Assembly: GCA_031963045.1 (NCBI GenBank)
Contig: JASSUK010000043.1
Location: 1-64,000 of the forward strand
DNA: 64,000 nt
From: JASSUD01 sp031963045
GTDB taxonomy: Bacteria; Pseudomonadota; Gammaproteobacteria; Burkholderiales; Burkholderiaceae
Reading direction: 5' to 3'
Part shown: one piece after another, positions 40,501 to 49,200 of the stretch
Layout: each line of letters opens with the position of its first letter
Numbering within the stretch: the first letter of the stretch is position 1
Made by a program: the position numbers and the translations under genes
Notes under the pieces: generated by a model
What the model was told of the DNA's origin: nothing
Databases searched by the model: none
What the model saw: only the letters and a program-made list of their open reading frames with translations

Positions 40501-42936
40501 CAGGATTATTTTGTGGCGCGAGCGCTATGGGAAGAGATGAGAATGTCTGCGGGGAGCGGACACGCAGATTTCTCTAAGCAATTCAGTGTAGAGAAGAATT
40601 TGCGTCAATTATGGAGTGGATTGGAAGATCTTGTTGAGTTGAAATCATCCGCGTTGCTTAACCAACTTAACATAGTGGAAGATCCAGCAGTACTGAGTTT
40701 TCTAGTCGAGCGAGTACGGCAGGAGCCTACTTTAATCAAACCTCTCTTAGCTTGGATAAAAGCTTCAAAGACTCGAGATGGAATGGAGAGTGCAGCAGCT
40801 AATGCTTTGACTATTTTAGTCAAAGCAGGCACGCAATTGAACGGACTAGATTTGAGTCAAATCAAAGTGCCGGGAGCGGATTTAAGTTATGGCTTATTTG
40901 ACCAGACACAATTCGAAGGGGCTGATTTAACTGACGTGAGATTCCGTGGCGCATGGTTGCGCGGTGCAAACTTAGAGAAAGCTCAATTAAGAGGAGTTAA
41001 TTTTGGTGAGTTGCCTAGTTTAGAAGTGGGTAGCAAGGTTTCTGATTGTTGTTACTCTCCTGATGGACACTGGTTGGCTGTGAGTACTAGTGAGGCTGGG
41101 ATCAAACTGTATCGAACTGAGACATTAGAGCTGGTGCATACGTTTGAAGGTGAGGGCGATGCGGTGAATAGCGTGAGTTTTTCGCCAAGTAGCGAATTCC
41201 TGGTTTCAGGAGGAGAGGATACAAAAGTGAAGCTATGGCAATTGAAAAGCGGAGAAATGTTGCACATGCTTACAGGCCATAGCGATGCAGTGAATAGTGT
41301 GAGTTTTTCACCCGACGGTACATTCCTGGTGTCGGGGAGCCGGGATAAAACGATAAAGTTGTGGCGAGCCGACAGTGGAGAAGAATTGCACACGTTCGAA
41401 GGGCATAGTGACAGGGTGAGGAGCGTGAGTTTTTCGCCAAACGGTGAGATTGTAGCGTCGGGGAGTAAAGATGGAACGGTGAAACTGTGGAGCACAGCAG
41501 GTGGAGAAGCATTACATACGCTTGAATGCTATGGCAGTGCCGTTAATAGTGTGCACTTTTCGCCTAATGGCGAATTCCTGGCGGCTGGAAATTATCGAGT
41601 AGCGAAGCTGTGGGAAGTAAAAAGCGGCAAAGAATTGCATACGCTTGCAGGGCATAATGGTTGGGTCAGCAGCCTGAATTTTTCACCCGATGGCAAGTTT
41701 TTGGCATCGGGAAGTTCAGATAATATGATCAAGCTGTGGAGTATAGAAAATGGCGAAGAGCTGTATACGCTTGAAGGGCATAGCGGCAGGGTAAAAGGCT
41801 TGAATTTCTCCCAAGACAGTAAATTTTTGGTGTCAGGAAGCGGTGATGGCACGGTGAAGTTATGGAATGTGGAAGACGGGGAAGAGTGGCATATGCTGGG
41901 AGGGCATAGTCATGGAGTGAGGAGTGTGAAGTTTTCTCCAAACGGCGAGTGTCTGGCGTCGGGCAGTGCTGATAGCACGATAAAGCTATGGAGCGTAAAA
42001 AATGGGGAAGCATTACATACCCTCAAAGGCCATACACTCAGTGTGCTGAAAGTAAATTTTTCACCCGATGGCAAATTTTTGGCATCAGGAAGTTGGGATA
42101 AAACGGTGAAGCTGTGGAATGTAGACAATGCCAAGGAATTGCATACATTTGAAGGACACAGTGAGAGGATCAGCAGTGTGAGTTTTTCGCTAGATGGCAA
42201 ACTTCTAGCATCAGGGAGTTGGGATAACACCGTGAGGCTATGGAGCGTAGACAGCAGACAAGCGTTACATCTGCTAAAGGCGCATGATAGTTGGGTGAGT
42301 AGTGTGAATTTTTCGCCAGACGGTAAGCTCTTAGCCTCAGCGAGTCAAGATGGCACCGTAAAGTTATGGAACGTAGAAAATGGAAAAGAGTTGCGTGTGC
42401 TTGAAGGGCACAGGTACAGCGGGGTAAGTAGCGTTATCTTTTCGCCAGATGGCAAGTTCCTGGCCTCAGGAGGAGCTGATAAGACAGTGAAGTCAGGAGG
42501 AGCTGATAAGACAGTGAAGCTATGGAACGTAGAAAGCGGAGAAATGTTGCATACGCTTGCAGGACATCGCAGTTGGGTGATGAGTGTAAATTTTTCCCCA
42601 GATAACCAATTTTTGGTATCGAGCGCAAAGGATGAAGCGGTGAAGTTGTGGTCGGTAGAGACAGGAGAATGCAAAGCAACCCTACCTTGTTTTTTTGAAT
42701 GGGTTGACTCAATCGCTTGGCCAGAGTCTGCTGAAAATAATATTAAATTGGCGGGTGGAAAAGGCCGTGCCGCTCATATTTGGCAAATAGAACCTAGAGC
42801 GAATGACTGGAAAATGGGGTTATATTGGGCTTCCTCTCAAAACAAATTAACCTTAACCGATGCCTCTATTCAAGGTGCACAAGGTTTAAGTCCAATGAAC
42901 GCTCGCTTGTTTGCACAAAGGCAAATCAGTAAGTAG
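37510..42936 (+). CDS. NACHT-pentapeptide-WD40 STAND NTPase
   Basis: The start is uncertain: ATG at 37510 (MQKISGILNFKRN) has GGAAGGAC upstream at a long distance; TTG at 37477 is the frame limit. About 1808 residues. TPR-like helices (about 30-115), a helical region, NACHT with Walker A LLGEAGSGKSTFNRYL (about 684) and Walker B FIFILDGYDELAQ (about 758), pentapeptide repeats (ADLSYGLF, ADLTDVRF, about 1115-1165), 14 WD40 blades (about 1173-1755) and the shared tail LTLTDASIQGAQGLSPMNAR. It is the closest relative of the gene at 6.4-12.4 kb, but its blades are more diverged. One blade contains a 27-bp internal duplication. The role is probably sensing plus signalling, as for STAND proteins in general. 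Confidence 0.88.
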   Translation: MQKISGILNFKRNVLASDPLLYLKAGKKYLSRAYQQQNKNITETRRSFSTAQKIFNNKIPNSERSTETNKNIAKAYLEHGNQLRDMGFIKEARASYEAAQALGQHAADEKLQALSDIKAQSFPHKLVSQNLISASTNLEARLLLQSISLNAICFKHNLPPVAVDADISTAPRDIKNTHHLARCLQSAQSSTTQELNELARNILEAFAQRDFKDLDLWREVVPLAAIADLGKCRYLIGKAHDALTTQEKLLDLSALQSLAMMIHSLPEPFFKNSAGDLVKLLQTLTRRLSSEHIEGNLQQFQLLLQTTSQILDVMAKAGVTGINRIQVQEPLDKVLSRLSQTPELRFQAYYARQALAHIPNDEGRWQETWRRSSSVILGATNLANVVQTFDPKKLLNAFYHFSEAFSGASETVKRLAELADEMNDFGSTMLETGTAIRDSLTKNKQQRWYAALQFLDTCLEEGQLVQFEQFARHSLYSRNEAFLLGLCQRLEQIAYIHKEESTQAAAIQFLGDLVQNKSRQWGQYDRVQQAVHRSLRRLKKTKALPESMQAQVRSLLEQWPPSVSQAKAESDMDHYVVPVWDPAWQQVGTQLLHRARGDDRLLTQSQSMVLQSNKAPLASLGLEKDISALEAQYAKELEEVDEVRDALAMYVAPQGKLTVDSSEQFDLESKVSAFLASDKKVFLLLGEAGSGKSTFNRYLAHRLWDDYNKAKSSQERPIPLFIPLSTLDNSSKNLIEQYLEGQGLSTAQVEALRKARRFIFILDGYDELAQRSRAFDNRFDRWQAHVIISSRPEYLGSGYQSKFQPQGKPRLFEECRLASFSDASIEHYINQYVKHVKPKWNAKEYQQAFKCNSELKDLVRNPFMLNMALEVLSTMDPYESWKPRLTRVTLYDTFVENWCARSQERLGRIQLRPTEQEAFERLDEEGFVAHEIEFSQRFAVALHLARAVTVTYSAASDAKWGDWREEFLGNAEKTRLLRFNAPLIRQNNQYRFIHKSLQDYFVARALWEEMRMSAGSGHADFSKQFSVEKNLRQLWSGLEDLVELKSSALLNQLNIVEDPAVLSFLVERVRQEPTLIKPLLAWIKASKTRDGMESAAANALTILVKAGTQLNGLDLSQIKVPGADLSYGLFDQTQFEGADLTDVRFRGAWLRGANLEKAQLRGVNFGELPSLEVGSKVSDCCYSPDGHWLAVSTSEAGIKLYRTETLELVHTFEGEGDAVNSVSFSPSSEFLVSGGEDTKVKLWQLKSGEMLHMLTGHSDAVNSVSFSPDGTFLVSGSRDKTIKLWRADSGEELHTFEGHSDRVRSVSFSPNGEIVASGSKDGTVKLWSTAGGEALHTLECYGSAVNSVHFSPNGEFLAAGNYRVAKLWEVKSGKELHTLAGHNGWVSSLNFSPDGKFLASGSSDNMIKLWSIENGEELYTLEGHSGRVKGLNFSQDSKFLVSGSGDGTVKLWNVEDGEEWHMLGGHSHGVRSVKFSPNGECLASGSADSTIKLWSVKNGEALHTLKGHTLSVLKVNFSPDGKFLASGSWDKTVKLWNVDNAKELHTFEGHSERISSVSFSLDGKLLASGSWDNTVRLWSVDSRQALHLLKAHDSWVSSVNFSPDGKLLASASQDGTVKLWNVENGKELRVLEGHRYSGVSSVIFSPDGKFLASGGADKTVKSGGADKTVKLWNVESGEMLHTLAGHRSWVMSVNFSPDNQFLVSSAKDEAVKLWSVETGECKATLPCFFEWVDSIAWPESAENNIKLAGGKGRAAHIWQIEPRANDWKMGLYWASSQNKLTLTDASIQGAQGLSPMNARLFAQRQISK
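42466..42519 (+). repeat. 27-bp tandem duplication in a WD40 blade
   Basis: The unit TCAGGAGGAGCTGATAAGAC... occurs twice without change (42466-42492, 42493-42519), so the blade reads GGADKTVKSGGADKTVKLWN. Nine residues are added at the strand that normally carries the D-x-T-V-K-LW motif. The exactness points to a very recent event. Confidence 0.95.
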
Positions 42937-43361
42937 CCATTTTCTTAAGATGAAAAAGCCCTGCAGAATACGATATCAGCTCAACAGGTTCCCAAAGCTT
43001 ACACTTCCTCCAATGAGCCGAGACAAACCGCAGATGATGCTAATACGGCGGCGCATTCATATGGGAGGTACGCATTCTGCAATACAGGCCGCCACCATCA
43101 TTTAGAAGAGAGGAATCAGTCTGCAGACGTGCAATCTAAAACAGAAAGCAAAGTGGCTACCTCAGCCAATTCGGCTAACGGGTCAGAAACGCTCTATCAA
43201 ACTCTACCAACAACAAGAAAAGCAAAGAACGGTAGGTTCTTGGCAAGCATATCAATTCGTTTTATGTGGATGCACTTCGTTATTACTCTCACCATATGGT
43301 GAAGTATAGATTTTAATGAAGTGTATGGAGAAAACCCAACATAGAAGCAGGAAGGCATGCC
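42937..43361. other. Gap with a degenerate open stretch
   Basis: From about 42949 to 43301 one plus frame stays open without an ATG: DEKALQNTISAQQVPKAYTS, then a Ser/Ala/Thr-rich text (SKVATSANSANGSETLYQTL). It may be a decayed gene of the same type as the next one. Otherwise only AGGAAGG before the ATG at 43362 is seen. Confidence 0.35.
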
Positions 43362-44498
43362 ATGAAAACAAAAAATATTCTCGCTACACACTCAGAAAAA
43401 CCCTACCAGTCTACCAAGGTCGCATCACAACAGCCTAAAAGACATTCTATTTTTCAGAATGATTCTTTACATGCACTAACTTCAACTAATCATTTGCATC
43501 AAAATTTATTATTTTCACTTCAACAGCCTGGTCAAAAATTATTAAATACTTTTGTTCCGATAGCACCTATTGTTTATTCAAACAATTTTCATCCATCAAA
43601 TTTCACAACCAATTTAACCTCAGTAGATATAAATAAAACATCCGCATTACCAATGCAAGAAGGTGTAAATGCAAAAAATGTCTCGCATCAGTCAGATACT
43701 GATGCGCAATACTTTCAAGAAGATTATAGCCATTTCGTAGGGCAGCCTATAAATCAGATAGATGATAGCAATTTTTTTTATCAAACACCACGCAATGAAA
43801 GTATAGATAATAGCTTGCTAGATCCTTGGGCTTCAGATTCGCTATCCAATGATTTAAATCAGCAAGCTGTATATAAAACCAATATATTTCAAGAACAAAA
43901 ATATATAAATATACTAGCCATCTCAGGTGAAAATAAATTAAGCAAGGAAATAAAAAGTAATCTATACAAACAAATTAAAGAAGAAGCAAAAACCATGACG
44001 ACAAATGGAGCATGGGACAGGGAAAAAGCAAGGGCGCATTTTAAAACACATCAAATTCCTGGATATACAATTTCAAGATGGTTAAATGAAGTTGAAAAAG
44101 AATTATGCGGCGAAATAAAATGTAATAGATATCAAAGGCTTAAAGAAGAAGCGAAAACCATGACGACAAATGGAGCGTGGGACAGGGAAAAAGCAAGGGC
44201 GCATTTTAAAACACATCAAATTCCTGAGCGTACCATTATAAAATGGTTAAATGATGTTGAAAAAGAAGTATGCGGCGAAACAAAATTAAATAAATTAAAT
44301 AACCTACATATAATATTATTTGATGAAAAAAAAGAAAACCGATATCAAAGGCTTAAAGAAGAAGCAAAAACCATGACGACAAATGGAGCGTGGGACAAGG
44401 AAAAAGCAAGGACGCATTTTGAAACAAATAAAATTCCTGAACGTACAATTATAAGATATTTAAATGAAATTGAAAAAAATTACTCGATGAAACAATAG
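43362..44498 (+). CDS. Unknown protein with three 50-residue HTH-like repeats
   Basis: 378 residues; AGGAAGG precedes the ATG. The first 200 residues are Asn/Gln/Ser/His-rich and low in structure. The C-terminal half holds three copies of EEAKTMTTNGAWDREKARAH followed by FKTHQIPERTIIKWLNDVEK. Each ends in what looks like a helix-turn-helix (ARAHF-x-x-x-x-IP-x-x-TI-x-x-WLN). DNA identity between copies is very high. I know no family of this form. A disordered N-terminus with repeats suits either a secreted effector or a DNA-binding protein. It lies alone between a NACHT gene and an IS66 remnant. Confidence 0.7.
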   Translation: MKTKNILATHSEKPYQSTKVASQQPKRHSIFQNDSLHALTSTNHLHQNLLFSLQQPGQKLLNTFVPIAPIVYSNNFHPSNFTTNLTSVDINKTSALPMQEGVNAKNVSHQSDTDAQYFQEDYSHFVGQPINQIDDSNFFYQTPRNESIDNSLLDPWASDSLSNDLNQQAVYKTNIFQEQKYINILAISGENKLSKEIKSNLYKQIKEEAKTMTTNGAWDREKARAHFKTHQIPGYTISRWLNEVEKELCGEIKCNRYQRLKEEAKTMTTNGAWDREKARAHFKTHQIPERTIIKWLNDVEKEVCGETKLNKLNNLHIILFDEKKENRYQRLKEEAKTMTTNGAWDKEKARTHFETNKIPERTIIRYLNEIEKNYSMKQ

Positions 44499-44570
44499 CT
44501 GAAAATATAACTCCCAAGCTATCTATTCTGAGATAAGGTTAGAGGTGAGTTGATAGGTATTGCTCTGGAA

Positions 44571-44789
44571 GACAAGTAGAAGGGAGTGGAAGATATTCCA
44601 TTCCGGTTTGTTAGTGGAGATAAAACCTCGAATGCGCGCGAAGGTGCTGGTGCTGAAATAAAAGCGGAAGTTGCCAGAGATTTTCTGCTTGCACTTGACC
44701 ATGCGTAAATCTTGTTCGGCCTAATTGTTGGTAAAAGGCAGCGCGGGGTCTGTTAAAAAGCGTAGCACGTTTTTTTCTCGCTTCTGCTG
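44571..44789 (-). pseudogene. IS66-family transposase, C-terminal remnant
   Basis: The minus strand reads QQKREKNVLRFLTDPALPFT, NN, stop, AEQDLRMVKCKQKISGNFRF, then ARIRGFISTNKPEWNIFHSL. This is the C-terminal DDE region of IS66 TnpC (PFTNN-x-AE-x-x-LR-x-VK-x-KQK-x-SG). The Gln after TNN is a TAG (44721-44723). Nothing of the N-terminus remains. Confidence 0.85.
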
Positions 44790-44882
44790 TTATCTGGCTT
44801 CATTGAGGACCTGCCATCAGGTTGTAGAGCATCCTTGGCACGTTTAAAATATTAAGTTCGTAGAGCAGTGAATGAATCGATA

Positions 44883-45053
44883 GAATGCTCATTTTGAAAA
44901 AAAAGAAGCAAATAAAAAGTCTTTCAAGGAAGCAGCGCGAATTCTACGTTCTAACTTGGCAACCCTTCCGAATGATGCTGCATTACCATTCAATGAAATA
45001 AACCAAATTCTTTCATCGTTAATTATTAGTGAGGAAAAGTTAGCTTCCGCCTA
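44883..45053 (+). pseudogene. 3' fragment of an unknown gene
   Basis: A frame open after TAG reads AHFEKKEANKKSFKEAARIL, then RSNLATLPNDAALPFNEINQ and ILSSLIISEEKLASA to a TAA. It has a normal protein look but no start codon, and a terminator follows 70 bases later. It is a 5'-truncated gene of unknown function. Confidence 0.4.
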
Positions 45054-45126
45054 AATGTATAAAGCAAACCATTGCTCAAATAAGAACTAAAATACGGTTT
45101 AAAAATATTTTAGTAGAGTGCAAAAT

Positions 45127-45162
45127 AAAAAAGCCCTGCTTCAATTTATAGCAGGGCTTTTT
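45127..45162 (+). terminator. Rho-independent terminator
   Basis: AAAA-A-GCCCTGC ... GCAGGGC-TTTTT with an 11-base loop. It ends the gene fragment at 44883-45053. The stem is the same as that of the terminator at 2973-3009. Confidence 0.8.
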
Positions 45163-46288
45163 CATATTTTTGGCGGTAAGCCTTATTATCGGCGCCTGCT
45201 TCTTTTAGATAAGATCATCAGCTTGCTAGCATCTAGATACTGATCATTAGTTGTAGTAATCCCAATCTAATCAGAGTGCTGCCCGATCAAGTCTTGTTTT
45301 TTTACGGGTTTACCTGATTCTATCATGGCAGGCTTGAGCCACATCAGCTCAGATAGCGCGTTCGTACCTAGGATAATCATCAATCAAAGCTCAGGGAGCG
45401 CGCAATGGATTTTGTTCCATCGTGGGCAAGTCGACTCCGCCCAAAGGCGGCAAATCGCTGCTAGATAACCTGGCCAAGGTTATGTGCAGGTCGATCTCCT
45501 CCGTGAGCGCTACTCGCTAGGGTGGGCCTCTTCTTCCATTGAACAGCCATGATTAGTTGCACAGACTCGAAGCCGCATTTTTAATAGATCCTCCAAATTC
45601 CTAATCGCGATATTCGCCATAGGTTTTTCCTCACTCAATGTACCAGTAATTAGCTAACCTAAAAGCCATGTGCCAGAAATTTGATCAATCTGGAAATGGC
45701 TTTGTCCTGCCTGGCGTTAAGAAAGATCGTGCGTACTTTTCAACGGAGTTATGCACAGTATTTGTGGATAAAGTTGCTTTTGCTTCTCTTAGGCTTTGTA
45801 CAAGATCATCAAGTAGTGTTTTTCCATATTTATAGCTCTTCCACCCGTCCATGCAGTACGGCAGTTTCTCAAGCGCTCAACAACGAGTCTCCTGCTACCG
45901 CGCTTCCTTGATTTTTGATTTCTTGTCTTCTGCCTCGACTTTAATACCAGATTTCGCAAAAAAGCCTTGCGTACTCCAGTGCCCCTTCGCCTGTCCCAAT
46001 TCCTCCTTTCTCAGGATTAAGCGTTTACTGCCATCGCGCCGGTCATCAGAGCAAAGACTACGCAATCTTGAGAAGAGAGTTCATCGATTTTTCCGGCGCT
46101 AAGGTAGTTCATCAAGCAGCGCATACCATCCTCAGCCAGTGCTTAAATGTCTTGATCAGAGCATGTGTGCGCTGCAACATATAAATTCAGGCATTGGCCT
46201 TCTAGTGTTCTTGCATTTCTATTAGATAAGCTATTTCATACCATAAAATTTATAAGACAAATCAAAAATTAAGCCAAAAAAGAACAAT
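45163..46288. repeat. Upstream flank of NACHT loci, copy B, with leader
   Basis: No intact gene. The part 45163-45660 shows nothing I can name. The part 45675-46288 aligns with 36560-37014: TGCGTACTTTTCAACGGAGT, TTATGCACAGTATTTGTGGA, a frameshifted copy of the 90-codon minus frame (about 46010-46170), and the leader (46198-46288) that ends in CAATATG, the start of the NACHT-HEAT gene. Confidence 0.65.
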
Positions 46289-49200
46289 ATGCTTGCTGCT
46301 AGCCTGATTTCCCCATATTTTATGAGTAAACAGCTGCAGATGCAGGCGCAGAGCCATTTGGAACAGGCTCGTTTCTATAAAACGGCACAGCAGTTTAAGA
46401 TGGCCTTAGTCTCGTATGATCAAGCCAGAGTGATTTTTAAGCATGCCGAAGATGCAAGTCAACAAGTCCTGCCTTTATCAGAGCTGAAAAGCGCCTTTAG
46501 TCAAGCGCATACCCCACAAACTCCAGAAGATGAATCCTTACGGCAACGTATCGCTGAGGTGTATGTTGAGCGTGCAGAAGTTTTGGAGAGCTTGGGGAAG
46601 CTGGACAAAGCGAAGAAGAGCTACGAGAAAGCGCAAGCATGGGGCTATGAAGGCCTACCCGCCGCATCGACTGCTGCTTTGATATCTTCTTCAGATAGTG
46701 CTAGGGGTTTGGCTCAGTCTGCTGCATTTTTTTCTGCCAGCGCTTCTCTGGCTCCATCACCTAAAGTAGCAAAAGTCTGCCTGCAGGAAAAACATCAGTG
46801 GGTCGCGCAGGTATTTGAAACCATCCTGAAACAGTTTCAGGATTTGGATTTGTGTCAAAGTTCACCCAACCTTTTTTTGGTCTATGCACATAACAATAAT
46901 CGACTAGGCAAGGCCGATGCAGAGGCTTCGCAACAGATCATTAAATGGTTATCTAACCTGCGTTCCAACTTATATTCTGATCGCTCAGTCAGTGGTCACC
47001 AGGCTTTACCGTTTTCAGCAACCTTAGAAGACATGGCCAAAGCCAACGATATTCTATCCAGTCAACTCTGCCTATTACCCAACCACGCAGGCACGGTAGA
47101 TCATGTGGTGCTGTGCGGTTCAGAACTGTTGGGCCACTATATGGCTTCCACGTACTATCATGGTTTTTATCAGGCGATTCAACGTGCTTATCAAGAAGCA
47201 TCGCAGCCTGCGAATGACTTTGCTCAGGTTGAGGCGGCGATACGCAAGGTGGTGGATGCGAATTTAAACGAAAAAGAATTTCACCATGTGTTGACGGAAT
47301 TGGCTTTTTTACAAATCCGCTATGAGCACCACCAGGACCAGCATGGAATTATCCCGCTGTTGCTCAACAGTACGGCGCAGCAATGTTTGCCAAAATTTAT
47401 TATTGATTCGACCACAATCCGCATCGAAGACAGTATCTGGCGTACGCCCAGCCTTTGGAATGGGCGGCATACGTATCAGGATGAGGGCTTGCACATTGGC
47501 TTCTTTAAGCTTGTAAAACGACTGTTAGTGAAGCAAGAACGTTACATAGCGCTGGTAGAAGAAAAGATTTATCAGGTCTGCTTGCAGAAGTTGCGAGAAG
47601 ATCAGTCGCATACCTTGACGGCAGAGGCCTTTTCGTTGTTCTTGAATCAAACTTGTGTAACTGCGCTCGAGGCATTAAAACAAGACCACGGCGCTGATTT
47701 ACGGGAACTAAATGTTCAGAAAGCCTATGAAAGTATCCTGATAGAAATCAAACAAATCAATGGTGAAGCGTTCGTAGCACCTGATCAGCTTCGACTGGCT
47801 TTGGAGGCGTCGTATTCTGCTAAGCGCTTAGCTATTCAACGTCTGTCTGGCCCACCTCTATCGATGGAGCATTGCTATATCAATCTGGCCGTCGTGGAGA
47901 GCGAAAAAGAGAAGGCAAGCAAGGAAGAAGAAGCGAAGCAGTCTAAAGAAGAGGTGCAAAACCACTTTTATCGCTTACCGAGTGCAGAAGCAATCCGTTC
48001 CAATCTACAGAAATTCGTGCTCCTGGAAAAACTGTTTGAGCCTAGAGAATTAAGCAAAGACAAGACGGTAATCCCGAAACGGATTTTGATTCGAGGTCGG
48101 GCGGGTGCGGGCAAAACGACCTTATCCAAAAAGATCGTCTATGAATATACGCAGAAAGGGCAATGGCGAGATCGCTTTGACTACGTGCTGTGGATTCCGT
48201 TGCGTACGTTAAAAGGCAAATCACACTGTGATCTAGCCACTTTGTTTCATGAAACCTACTTCTCGAGTCACCCAAAAGGTCAGTCTTTAGCGAAGACGCT
48301 CGCCGCGCAAATTAACGGGGTAGCTAAAGAGAAAACCCTCTTTGTGTTGGATGGTTGGGATGAAGTGGCGCAAGAATGGGACGAGCATGAACCGATGTAT
48401 GGGTTTCTCAAGCAGCTGCTCAATCAGCCTGCGGTGTTGATCACCTCGCGACCTTATATCGAGTTGAAACAGGCTGATCCGATGGATCTGGAGTTGGAGA
48501 CAGTGGGCTTTAGCCCGGAAAACGTCACGGCGTATCTTGATAATCCGGCCATGGTGTCGGTTTTGCAAGCCCAGGAGATGAAGCAATTCATCCAGACCAC
48601 CTCCTTCATCCAAGGACTCGTCAACGTGCCGATCCAACTGGACGCGCTTTGTTACAGTTGGGATGAAATTAAGCGCATGCAGAAAGAGTCCCCAGATGCG
48701 ATGACGGTCACGGCGTTATATCAAGCGATGAAGAACAAATTATGGCGTAAAGATATCCTGCGGCTAGGCAAGAGGGAAGGCGGAAAATTATTAACTGAGA
48801 GCCAAGTTAACGCGCTTGAAAGCTCACCCCGGGTTGAGAAATTGGTGAGAGCCGAACATGATTTTTTGAGTACCTTAGCTTTTCAAGGAATGCAGCGTAA
48901 TCAAATTGAATTCAGTCATCGTGACCTGCATGCGCTCATTGAGCAGCTTGAGAGAAAAGGGCTGGATCTTCCTATGACGTTAGAAGATAACCTCAAAAAA
49001 CTCTCGTTTTTGCATACCGATGAGGCGGAGGAGGGCCTGCAAAGCTATCACTTTATGCATTTAACGTTTCAGGAATTCTTTGCGGCCAAGCATTTTGTTC
49101 GGCATTGGGAGGCGGAGCGAGATATCACGCAGCTGTCTTCTGACACCCTACAGTGGAAGCAAGTGCCCTCCGAGGCGTTTGTTGGGCAACATAAATACAA

